A stretch of 64,000 bases of DNA, taken from assembly GCA_947652605.1 (NCBI GenBank), contig OX393576.1, positions 58,194,966 to 58,258,965 of the forward strand, written 5' to 3'. Made by a program: the position numbers and the translations under genes. This document shows, in pieces, positions 1 to 9,345 of this stretch. Under the pieces are notes generated by a model that was given only the letters and a program-made list of their open reading frames with translations, had not been told where the DNA came from and did no database searches. Every line of letters begins with the position of its first letter. Position 1 is the stretch's first letter. This DNA is from Elmis aenea (Eukaryota; Arthropoda; Insecta; Coleoptera; Elmidae).

Positions 1-89
1 ATGAGTAGGCCTACCATATTTTCCCGAAATCAAACCGAGACCCGACAACCTTTTTTTAATCACAATAAATTGGCACAACAAAGTGGAGG

Positions 90-372
90 GAAGGAGACAA
101 AATGCGATTGGGAGAGCGATGTATAGCTTCCTGAGCTCACGTTAATTATGACCAGCTTATGCGTGTAAAAATCCAAATGTTGGTACATGCTTTCATCCAA
201 GAACTGTTTTGACCGTACAGTGACTAGTTCGTGTATTAATTTTGTAACGAATGAACAGCCGACTAAACCGACCGGTGAACTATCAGAGACTGTGTTGGAA
301 CGCGATATTGATACTGCGCACACTTGTAATCGTTTACTGTACCGTCCAAGTAGCTGTTGGAACAAACCTTAG
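90..372. repeat. Direct repeat copy A, unknown family
   Basis: About 280 bp that reappears diverged in the same orientation at 5064-5318. Shared landmarks are 'gaacagccgact' and 'ggaacgcgatattgatactg'. It ends where the left arm of the inverted chemosensory-gene duplication begins. No coding potential is recognised; the short ORFs on both strands are not conserved with the second copy. Confidence 0.7.
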
Positions 373-488
373 TCATTGCACAATTTATTTTAAATTCCTA
401 GAGACCAATAATATTATTTAAGTTTTAATTTAGACTGTACTCCCCCGTTTATTAAAGACTGTGATATTTATTCCAAAGAAAACTTATA

Positions 489-1547
489 CAGGGTGTTTCT
501 TAAGTATTGCAAAAAAATTCAGGAGGTGATTCCTTATCGAAAATTAAGGGGGATCTTTCATATAAAATGTTTTCCTTAGACGTCTCCTTTTTAAAATACA
601 CCCCTCTAAAGGGAAGCTGGAAAATTGGGTTTTTATTTTATTTCTCAAATTTGGATAATTGTAGAAGAATGATATTTGGTAGATGTTTTATACGTATTAA
701 AAGGTTTCCCATAGTAATATTTTTAATTATCTTCCACTTTCACAGGGGGCTGAAAAGTGCGACCCCTGTTGGTTTTTTTATCAGAACGTTTTAGTGGGTT
801 AACATTTTGCCTTTAAAACTTTTTAATTTAAAAGCTTGCTTTATTTAGAAACTTTTTTTATTCTTAAGTTTTTCTCGTAAATCTACAATTTTTGAGTAAA
901 AATAAAATAAATAAACATGAACCATCAAACATTCCCATATTAAATGAATCATTTTAGTGGTTGCCATGGTTTGTTCATGTTCATATTGGGTAGAGTTGAC
1001 AGGCGTTGTCACTGCGTAAACGGCGAAATGAATTACACCCGTCACTTCTACCCAACATAAATATAAACAAACCATGGTAACCACCAAAATGATTCGTTTT
1101 ATATTGGAACATTTAATGGTTCACGTTTACTTATTTTATTTTTTACTTAAAAACTGCTGGTTTTACGAGAAAAACTAAGGAATAAAAAAGTTTCTAAATA
1201 AATCAATCTTTCAAAAAAATAATTTTTTAATTGCTAAATTTTAACCGACTAAAAAGTTCTGATAAAAAAACCAACAGGGGTCGCACTTTTCACCCCCCTG
1301 TGAAGGTGGAAGATGATTAAAAATATTACTATGCGAAACCTTTTAATAAGTATAAAACAAATATCATTCTTCTACAATTATCCAAATTAGAGAAATAAAA
1401 TAAAAACCCATTTTTACCGCACACCTTTAGGGGGGTGTATCTCCGAAAGCAGAGGTCTAATGAAAAAAATTTATATGAAAAACCCCTTTAAGTTTTTGAT
1501 AAGGAATCACCTCCTGAATTTTTTTGCAATACTTAAGAAACACCCTG
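489..1547. mobile_element. Palindromic (foldback) mariner-type MITE with TA duplication
   Basis: The ends are 'cagggtgtttcttaag' and its reverse complement, with TA on both sides (487-488 and 1548-1549). The two halves are inverted copies of each other over nearly the whole 1059 bp, so a transcript would fold into a hairpin of about 500 bp. The other arm of the duplication (around 22480) has the uninterrupted target, which confirms the borders. No transposase is encoded; the ORFs inside are not conserved. Related copies lie inside both hAT elements at 8292-9109 and 14301-15118. Confidence 0.9.
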
Positions 1548-2270
1548 TATATTATTTGCCTTAGATTGTGCGTTAAATTTTAAATTTTTTGGAACAGATG
1601 TTTTAATTAATTTACTAGGGTAAACCATACGTTTTTACGTTGTTTTTTTTTTGAAACTTCAAACGTAAATATAACAACATAGAACATATAAAGATTGGCA
1701 GTACCATGTTTTCTTCTTGGAGGCAATAGACTCGCGGCACACCGCCTCGATATCATCTAATGTTTCGAAGCTGCAGCCACACAAGAAATGGATCATCGCT
1801 CGCAAAAGATGAAAATCGATAGCGCAAGGGCCGGACTGTATACAAGATGCGGCCTAAGTTCAACGGCGGCAAGTTTTCGGATCTTTTCCTTCGTCTACTT
1901 GGCGGTATATGGAGGACCATCATCCTGATGCAAAAAACACACGCTTTCGGTTGTCCAAGACCGATTTTTCAGATTAACACTGCATACAATCGTTCCAGTT
2001 GTCCAAAATTCAAGTTGGCGTCAAGGCTCGGTTGTTTGGAACCAACTCAATGAGAATTATGCCTTCAAAATTCTACCAAACACACAACATTGCCTTCCTC
2101 GAGTAATTGTCTCATATGGCCCCAAGTTCAGCTATTTTCCACGGATCAAAGCATTGATTTTATTTGTTTCGGTTACAAAAACAAATCAATTTTTCATCGC
2201 AGGTGGCAATTCAACGATTGAAGTGATCGTCACGAGTATTTTAGAGCAGCTTTTGGCGGGTGTCTGTGTA

Positions 2271-3023
2271 TGTTACGATCAATGTAAATAATTGGGCATT
2301 ATTTATAATGCCCGGGCAATTTAAAAAGTGCCCAATGGCATATGACAAAATGATAAATTATATAGAAAAGATTACATTGCCCGGGCATTATGAATAATGC
2401 TGGAAATCGAGTGGGCAATTTGAGAAAAATTTTATTCATAATTCTCTACATACAAAAATAAGACGATATTATATTAAAACAAATTTTTAAATAACTAGTT
2501 CGAAATAAAATGAGGAGCAGCGATTGCGCAAAACATTATTTTATGGACATAGAGAGTCAAGTTAGAGGTCGGTAAAGTTTTTTTTTAAAGCAGCATAAAT
2601 AAAGGTACGCTAAAACGAAACTAGTTCGAAATAAAATGAGGTGTAGCGTTTGCGAAGCACTATTTTATGGACATAGAGGTTCAGGTTAGAGGTCGGCAAA
2701 GTTTTTTGTTTTTTTAAGCAGCAAAGAACTGAAAACAATCTTGACTCGTTAAAGTGCAAGATGGTACAAGCGACAAGCCACCGAAAATGGTTGCTGATTG
2801 GCCAACGAGAATCACACCATACGCACCTTGCCAAATTGCTGTCAATTAATTAAAGTGACCAGAGAAATAATAGCAGTATTTATAATGACCGGGCAATGTA
2901 ATAAATTATCCTAGATTGTCGTAGACAAATACAAAATTATTAAATTGCCTGATTTTATCGGTCATTATTTATAATGACCAAGCATTATGAAAACTGCCCT
3001 GAATAATCAAATTGACCGTAACA
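2271..3023. mobile_element. Nested TIR element with TGTTACG ends
   Basis: It starts 'tgttacgatcaat' and ends 'attgaccgtaaca', with TA on both sides (2269-2270, 3024-3025). Subterminal inverted motifs of the type 'cattatttataatgcccggg' recur at both ends. Removing it rejoins the flanking mariner reading frame (around 'QAQRHV' and 'TRQKLL'), which supports insertion into the mariner. No transposase is visible. Confidence 0.75.
2492..2730. repeat. Tandem duplication, period about 127 bp
   Basis: Two diverged copies both start 'actagttcgaaataaaatga' (2492 and 2620) and end near 'ttaagcagca' or 'aaagcagca', inside the nested TIR element. Confidence 0.8.
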
Positions 3024-3665
3024 TATACATGGCGTTGAGCTTGGGCAGCGGTCAATTTTTGTAACACTACATTACAGCGTTTTTTGACGTTGTCAAACGC
3101 ATGAAGGTGTTCTGTCTGTGGAATGCTGATTCAGTGGACAATCGGCGTAAGCTAGATGATGAATTTGCTTCGACAACTTCTGAGTTATATATACGGCGAA
3201 AGCTGGTTGATGTATTTGCCTCGACAGCTTCGCTAAGGACTTCTGAGTTTAACAAGACAGGGCGATCGGAGAATGGCTGATGCTCGAGGATGCCCCATCG
3301 TTGTAATTTTTGAACCGGTTTTGCAGTCCGTATATCTTCTTCGCCATTTTTGTCGTTTTGAAGTCCTGTTACCAGTAGTCATGTAAAAAAAATTGAGTTT
3401 CCTATTTTTGCATGTTTTTTCCTACACCAATATTATGATAAAATACAATTAATTAATTAAAATTGATATACGCTCCAAGAGCTACAAAATGACCTGAGGT
3501 AATGAATGAAGAACATATATAAATTAAATAAATTAAAATACTTACTCGAAAAATTACTTTCAAAGCAATATACAAAAATCGAAACTACTTATGGCTTACC
3601 CTAGTTGTCAATTTTTCTGTAGAAAAATACTCGATTTATATTTCTTGATTCATAATTCTTTGCAG

Positions 3666-3883
3666 AGATTATTCCCTCAGCTTTAAAGACTTCTTATGCA
3701 GCTTACAGTCAACTTGAAAAACAAATTATGGGCGTGTTTATCAACTTTGTGTATTATGCAACACCCGATGTTTACAGTAAATTTAAAGAAAAATTTGATC
3801 CAGAAGGCAAATTAATACCTAAGTTTAACAAAAACATGGCCGCAGCAGGTATCATGCTTCCTCCATTTGTTAAGCTAAAATGA
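3666..3883 (+). pseudogene. Duplicate exon 2 of the chemosensory-protein-like gene
   Basis: It follows a polypyrimidine/AG acceptor ('attctttgcag') and reads in the phase-1 frame, beginning 'EIIPSALKTSYAAY' and ending 'GIMLPPFVKLK' before TGA at 3881. Family members normally read T-S-C-A-K-C at the third and fourth cysteines; here both positions are Tyr. The frame is open and about 20 residues longer than the right-arm copy (21074-21231), which has an earlier TAG. No exon 1 lies upstream in the window (1-3665), so it is either an orphan exon or belongs to a gene whose first exon is outside the window. An AATAAA follows at 3980-3985. Confidence 0.7.
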
Positions 3884-3979
3884 TATATGTAAAACAACTG
3901 TCTTAATACTTTTTAAAACGTATTACCAAGAAATATATTATTTTTATGTATAACCAAGTGTTTGTTAAAAAGTAAATTT

Positions 3980-3985
3980 AATAAA
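3980..3985 (+). promoter_or_regulatory. Putative polyadenylation signal AATAAA
   Basis: AATAAA lies about 100 bases after the stop of the duplicate exon 2. It is conserved in the inverted arm at 20917-20922 on the minus strand. Confidence 0.5.
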
Positions 3986-4283
3986 ATGTATTTTAAAAAA
4001 CTTCTGCTGTGTCATTATTCTTATAATATTATATCCTTAACATTTTCGCTGCGACGGCTGACTATAGTCGCCTTCAGCGAAACAACATTGTATTACACCA
4101 ACAGCGACTAAAGTCACCTCCGCAAAACTCCGTACATTTATTCTTAACTTGCAGTTTTGATATATTGTTACATATTGCACGTGTCATCAGGTAAAAATTC
4201 TTAAATTTAATTAAGTGTTAAAAAAAACTAGCATTCCCACGCCTAGGGATAACATGCAAACTATAAATTAAACCCAAAGCATT

Positions 4284-5063
4284 ATGTGGTTTTTAGAAGT
4301 TTTATAAATAATCAGTCACTAAAATATTAACAATCATAGCATTTTGACACGAATTATCAAAATTCCAATAAAGGGCATAGTTTGACCATCTGGGCGTAGA
4401 TAATTGCACGTTTCGCATCCATGAAAAAAACTTAATTACGCTTTTTTGCCTTTATTAAAACAATTTTAAGAAAACAGGATTTGTACATTATAACATATAA
4501 CTTTGCTTACATAAAATAAACGTTTTCAGTGCTCAAAACTACTGTACATCGACAAACGTATTTGACACAGGTAATAAATACCAATAAATAGGTAACCGAA
4601 ATTCAAAAAACATGGCGGAATTTTTATACTGTCCTGCTATCTCTATTATTTATCGTCAACGACAACCCGTTTGATATTTAGTTTGCAATCCAGTTCAAGT
4701 AACTAACAAATATTTTTGTGATCTCTGTTGAACTAATACATAGTTAAAAATAGATATCGGCTGCCATGGGAGAGTGAGTACACCAGCGCGTCGTATCGTA
4801 CATCGTATCAATAAGCATGTTTTAGCGGAGACGGCGTTTCGTTCAGCGGCGTGCTCTAGCGGAGAGAGCGTTCGGCCGAGACGTTGTAGCGGATAGGACC
4901 GTCGCGACGTAGAGAAAGGGTTAAGTGTGTGGTGAGGTTTTTCATTCCCGAGCCTAAGTACTTTAATCTTCAATCTTTAATAAAATTTGCTAAATTTGTG
5001 TCTATTGGATTCATAAAAATTTACGCATCGCAAGTGTATAAACATCATAAGAAACCAATACCA
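4284..5063. other. No recognised gene
   Basis: AT-rich sequence with one GC-richer patch (about 4780-4920). Short minus-strand ORFs here resemble no family I recognise and lack flanking splice or promoter signals. Confidence 0.6.
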
Positions 5064-5318
5064 CATGGGAATGGGAAGGCGATGCATAGCTACCAGAGGT
5101 CACGTTAAATGTAAACAGCGCATACGTGTAAAAATCCCAGCGCTAGTTCTTGCCTTCGTTCATGTACTGCTTTTACCGTCTACCAACTAGTTCATGAATT
5201 GATTGGATAACTTCTGGAACAGCCGACTTACCGTCGGATAAACTATTAGAGAGTGTGTAGGAACGCGATATTGATACTGCGCCGAATCGTATATAGCCTT
5301 GCTGGAACCAACCTATAC
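5064..5318. repeat. Direct repeat copy B, unknown family
   Basis: Diverged same-orientation copy of 90-372. Together the two copies flank the left arm of the inverted duplication. Confidence 0.7.
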
Positions 5319-5816
5319 TCTTGCAGAGAATTATCACGAAATTTTAAAGTTTCTTAGACTGTTGCTTTTAAGTAAAAAATTTAAAAAGGTGCCCAGATTA
5401 TTTTAAAATGATAAATATAATAAAACTGTCCGCATGAGTGACAGAATTTGCTTAATTTCAGAAGTAGAATGTGACAAATGTAATCTACTTAAGACAATAC
5501 CTTAGAAAGTATCTTTAAAATAATTTAAAAAAAGAAAGAGTCCAATTCAACATCTTTTTTGTTTTAGTGGTTTGATTATTAATTTTTAAGTGGCATTTTA
5601 ATGACTTAAATTACATTCCATACATATGTTGCTTTTTACAGTACCGTTATTTTGATAGGTGGTTTTTATTATCATAGTATATATCTAGCGGTGTTAGCAT
5701 CCCCACCACTGCCAAGTATAAATACAATACAGCGGCGTCACAACATCATCCCTACATTGGTTACATTTAATAAATAAAACATTTCAACATAACACACAAA
5801 ATTACATTCCTTAACA
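5319..5816. other. No recognised gene
   Basis: AT-rich stretch in which I see no gene, RNA or element boundary. Confidence 0.6.
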
Positions 5817-6208
5817 GTAATCAATATTAATTTTTAGTTTTCCAATAACTGAAAATTAAGCAACTTAAAAAACGCGTTTTGACGAAAACCTGTAGTGCCT
5901 TGGAATTATGCTATGACAACTGCTCAGCCTAATGTCACTTATACTGTCACTTTGACGAGAAATTCATTCTTAATTATCCTTTATATTTTATCAAACATTT
6001 ATTTTACACAATTAGTTATGTTTTCATTCCAAGAAATAAATAAAATGATGATTAAGAATAAACTTCACGTCAAAGTGACAGTATTAGTGACATTAGGCTG
6101 GGCAGTTGTCATAGAATAATTCCAAGGCAGTACAGATTTTTGTCAGAACGCGTTTTGTAATTTGCTTAAGTTTTAGTTATTGGAAAACTAAAAATTAATA
6201 TCGATTAC
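5817..6208. mobile_element. Foldback MITE with about 160-bp inverted ends
   Basis: 'gtaatcaatattaattttta' at the left is mirrored by 'aaaaattaatatcgattac' at the right. The match continues inward through 'ccttggaatta', 'gcctaatgtcac' and 'agtgacag'. The 74-aa ORF in the middle lies inside the hairpin and is not a credible gene. Confidence 0.8.
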
Positions 6209-6213
6209 ACTTA

Positions 6214-6216
6214 TGG

Positions 6217-6243
<27 letters not shown>
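6214..6243. repeat. (TA)n microsatellite, left border of the 6-kb tandem unit
   Basis: About 15 TA dinucleotides. Equivalent tracts occur at the junction between the two units (about 12217-12243) and at the end of the second unit (about 18226-18239). Confidence 0.9.
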
Positions 6244-6247
<4 letters not shown>

Positions 6248-7389
6248 AAACGTCAAACTTGCCTCCGTATGTATACGTGTAAAAGTATTACTCGCCTCCG
6301 AAAACGGAGGCGAGTAAGTAAAATCGGAGGCGACTAGGTATCCCCGTGTATATGTGATTTAAATGCTTAAAGACGTCACGGACAAGCGGATAGCGAATTT
6401 TATGGTGGAGGCTAGTTCGATGGTTATACATATACAGTTATACACTTGAGTTAACAGAAATGTTATTAGGTGGCGCCACCAACTAATACGCATATACACG
6501 TCCATAGACATGCTTGACTGACAGACCTCCACACACACAACACACTTTCTTGCCACCGAAACTTGGCAAACGCGCAAGGAGGCACATTATTAGTATTTTG
6601 TATGTATGCTTATCAGAAATAACCATTGTGGTGTTTGAAGAGGGTTTTAAGTGGAATAGCGTAAAACAAGTGGCGGGAGCACATTTAAAATTAGGACTTA
6701 GTGGTATCACACAAAATTATATTCTGGATGCAAATTGATCAATACTTACTAAAAATGAGTAATCCTTAGTAAACAACTTCCAAATTAGAGCAATTAATAA
6801 GAAATTAATCTTTTAACATCTAACAAGTGAGGTGTCTAGATTTAAAGCCCGCTATGTGACTTTTTAGATCCAAAATCTGCTAATAAATATTTGCAATTTA
6901 GATGATGAAAACAAACGAATTTTATCTTAATTCTGTTTCTAGATATTCGTAATAAAGTATTAATTTAAAAACGTTACTGAACTTGATTATTAAATTAAAT
7001 AAAAAAATAATATAAATTATTTTTTCTACAGTTAAAAAAAACTAGTGAAAAATTTAAAGCGGGTTTTGAGTTGAAACTCTTCAAATGTTAGTTAATTTTT
7101 ATGCAATTTGTTGTTTATGTATTGGTTTGTTAGTAAATTCGAAGCATCCGATCTAGGTGATACTAAAATTGTGTAAAATGATTATAATTTATTTGTCCAA
7201 ATGTTATGGTATAAAATGAAACAACTTTTGCTGTAATAGTCATTATTTATTGACAAAAGAAATAGGTGATGTAGATTGGAACTTGGAATTTAAAAAAAAT
7301 CAGTTTGTGGAAGGGGTTACTAACTTTTCTTTTCAAAAGAAATAGGAACAATAATTTTTGTAGTAATTTAAAAATTAAACATTACTTTT
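6244..7389. other. Unassigned left part of unit 1 with repeated GGAGGCGA motifs
   Basis: It contains 'actcgcctccgaaaacggag' followed by 'gcgagt' as a near-perfect palindrome at about 6291-6317, another 'tcggaggcgact' at 6325, and no recognisable gene. Overlapping short ORFs at 6359-6738 occur identically in unit 2 only because the unit is duplicated. Part of 7000-7389 may be diverged 12S rRNA, but I could not anchor it. Confidence 0.6.
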
Positions 7390-7685
7390 GACGAGATTTA
7401 CTTTACTTACTTTAATAATTTGTATATCGTCGTTGTTTTAAATATTTTATAAGAATTTTAATGTTCAATTTTTAAAATTAAAATTTAAAGAAGAAATGAG
7501 TTACAATAAATTTATTTAAATGGTTTAATAATTGAAATATTTATCATTAAATTGGATTTGAAAGTAAAAATGTTTAATTAAGCAGTTAGATTTAAGCTCT
7601 AAAATATGTACATATCGCCCGTCGCTCTCATTTTTGAGATAAGTCGTAACAAAGTAGGTGTACTGGAAAGTGTACCTAGAATGAT
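7390..7685 (+). pseudogene. rrnS: 12S rRNA 3' fragment (NUMT), unit 1
   Basis: About 300 bases of the small-subunit rRNA 3' domain, including the universally conserved decoding-site segment and the final helix ending 'gtgtacctagaatga'. The middle portion is diverged. It is truncated at the 5' side and is a nuclear relic. Confidence 0.85.
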
Positions 7686-7755
7686 CAGATTAGAGCTTGT
7701 TAGAAAGTTTTTTTATTTACATTAAAAAATTAATTGTGCAATTCAATTTAATTTG
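7686..7755 (+). pseudogene. trnV: Mitochondrial-type tRNA-Val(UAC) copy, unit 1
   Basis: Lies directly after the 12S fragment. The acceptor arms CAGATTA (7686-7692) and TAATTTG (7749-7755) pair over all seven positions with one G-T. The anticodon TAC sits in the expected loop ('tttacat'). The cloverleaf is still formable, but a mitochondrial tRNA in nuclear DNA is expected to be inert. Confidence 0.85.
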
Positions 7756-7756
7756 A

Positions 7757-8163
7757 ATTTTTTAATTTATTTTTATTTGTTTTAATTAAATGATTTTTTT
7801 GTTTTGTTATTTAGATAGAAAAAATTTTAAAATTATAGTTTATTAGTAAAGTGATTAAAAATTTAAATATTTTGAAAATTCAAATGTTTATAAGAAGAAT
7901 TGATTTTTCGTACCTTGTGTATCAGGGTTTATTAAATGGAAATTTTTGAGATAGTTTACCCGAATGAAATAAGAGTTAGTTAGTTATTTATTTTATTGTT
8001 AAATAAATATTTTTAATAGTTAACTGGTAATGAAACGTTTTTCGATTTTTAATATATCTGGTTTTTTAAGAAAAAAATTTAATTTTTCTTTTTTTTTAAT
8101 TCTCTTAATTGTTTAATTGTTTAATATTAGATTAGAAATGTTGAGTGGGATTAGCTGTTCATA
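7757..8163 (+). pseudogene. rrnL: 16S rRNA 5' fragment (NUMT), unit 1
   Basis: The first about 400 bases of large-subunit rRNA, recognised by 'taccttgtgtatcagggttt', 'cccgaatgaaataagagtta' and 'ctggttttttaagaaa'. Truncated near the hAT insertion at 8172. Confidence 0.85.
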
Positions 8164-8291
8164 ATACTATCCAGGGATGGAATAACGTTTTAAATCGTTA
8201 CGTTATTGAATAACGTTATTTATTATTGGTTTTCGTTACATAACGTTATAAATAACATTAAAAAAATGAATTGTTATGTTATATAACGTTA

Positions 8292-9109
8292 CATAAATGA
8301 TCTTAAATAATGCGAAAAAATTCGGGAGGTGATTCCTTATCGAAGATTAAGTGGGGTTTTTATATAAAATTTTTTTCTTAGACGTCTCCCCTAAAGGGGA
8401 TCGGTAAAATTAGGTTTTCATTTTATTTCTCAAATTTAGATAAATGTAAGATAATGATATTTGGTAGATGTTTTATACTTATTAAAAGGTTTCCCATAGT
8501 AATATTTTTAATCATCTCCCACCTCCACAGGGGGCTGAAAAGTGCGACCCCTGTTGATTTAAACTTTTTTTTGTAAGTTTAATTTATTTAGAACATTTTT
8601 TTATTCTTTAGTTTTTCTCGTAAATCCTACAACATAAACAAACCATGGTAACCACCAAAATGAATCGTTTTATATTGGAATATTTGATGGTTCATATTCA
8701 TTCACAAAAACTGTAGGTTTAAAGAAAAAAATTAAAGAAAAAAAAAACTTCTAAATAAATCAAGTTTTCAAAAAAAAAAAAATACATTGCTAGATTTCAA
8801 CCTGCCAAAACGTTCTAATAAAAAAAACAACATTGGTCGCACTTTTCAACCCCCTGTGAAGATGGGAAATGATTAAAAATATTAATATGGGAAACCTTTT
8901 AATAAGTATAAAACATCTACCAAATATCATTTTCCTACATAAACCCAAATTTGAGAAATAAACTAAAAACCCAATTTTACCGATCTCCTTTAATGGGGTG
9001 TTACTCCGAAAGGAGATCCTAAAGAAAAAAAATTATATGAAAGACCCGTCTTAATTTTCGATAAGGAATCACCTCCAGAATTTTTTCGCATTATTTAAGA
9101 AACATGCTG
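8292..9109. mobile_element. Palindromic MITE nested in hAT, unit 1
   Basis: Inverted arms begin near 'cttaaataatgcgaaaaaat' and share 'ggaggtgattccttatcga' with the element at 489-1547. The left terminus is mutated; the right end 'aaacatgctg' is close to the family consensus and is followed by TA. Confidence 0.8.
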
Positions 9110-9345
9110 TACAAAAATAATTTTTAGTTGTAACTCTGAAATTATTTTTGGAATCTGAAAAGTAAATTTAAAAAATAGTACAAAATTACGTTGAGATATT
9201 ATTATTTTCATTTTAATTTTTAAAATAGAGACAAAATATTATATCTTCTGAAAATAAAAAGATCGCCATATAAAAATTTAATTTATAGAAAATAACGATA
9301 TAAAATAACTTTTAATGAAACGTTATCGGTTATTATAACGTTATA

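Larger units (their letters stand above)
1690..3380 (-). pseudogene. Mariner transposase pseudogene
   Basis: Conceptual minus-strand translation shows mariner landmarks in order. An N-terminal remnant reads around 'SEAVEANTSTSFR' (3067-3300). After the nested insertion come 'IATCDEKLICF' (the segment around the first catalytic Asp) and 'KAMLCVW'. The C-terminal part reads 'FETLDDIEAVCRESIASKK' (about 1700-1830), which corresponds to the mariner region after the third catalytic residue. There are many stops and frameshifts, and a 753-bp element splits the gene. A mariner DDD transposase is about 340 aa, so this spans most of one. It is not functional. Confidence 0.75.
1615..3604 (-). mobile_element. 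Mariner-like element with decayed transposase (left arm)
   Basis: Inverted ends 'ctagggtaaaccata' (1615) and 'tatggcttaccctag' (3604) bound this element, which lies in the intron of the duplicated chemosensory gene. It is interrupted by another TIR element at 2271-3023. The right arm holds a shorter diverged relative at 21280-22413. Confidence 0.7.
373..4283 (+). repeat. Left arm of a large inverted duplication (chemosensory gene intron, exon 2 and 3' flank)
   Basis: Read on the plus strand, this arm matches the reverse complement of 22597-20513, starting at 'gtcattgcacaat' and ending near 'aattaaacccaaag'. The shared backbone includes the chemosensory-protein intron, exon 2, polyadenylation region and a 3' flank. 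The left arm is longer because it carries a palindromic MITE (489-1547) and a longer mariner copy with its own nested insertion (2271-3023). The right arm is an empty site for the MITE. The homology stops where the RTE LINE starts in the right arm. Exon 1 is not present upstream of this arm in the window. Confidence 0.9.
7390..8163 (+). pseudogene. Nuclear mitochondrial insertion (rrnS 3' end, trnV, rrnL 5' end), unit 1
   Basis: Order and sequence match the insect mitochondrial rRNA operon read in its transcription direction. 12S 3' landmarks are 'tttgtatatcgtcgttg', 'catatcgcccgtcgctctca' and 'agataagtcgtaacaaagta'. tRNA-Val follows, then 16S 5' landmarks 'gtaccttgtgtatcaggg' and 'taatgaaacgtttttcg'. 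The 16S homology stops beside a hAT element, so the segment is embedded in nuclear repeats rather than in a mitochondrial genome. Confidence 0.9.

Noticed and set aside
6359..6738. Three short ORFs repeated exactly in unit 2
   Set aside because: They overlap on opposite strands, have no domain, and their repetition follows from the tandem duplication.
7686..7755. Functional nuclear tRNA gene
   Set aside because: It is a mitochondrial-type tRNA-Val within mitochondrial rRNA sequence, lacks nuclear A/B box context and is part of a NUMT.
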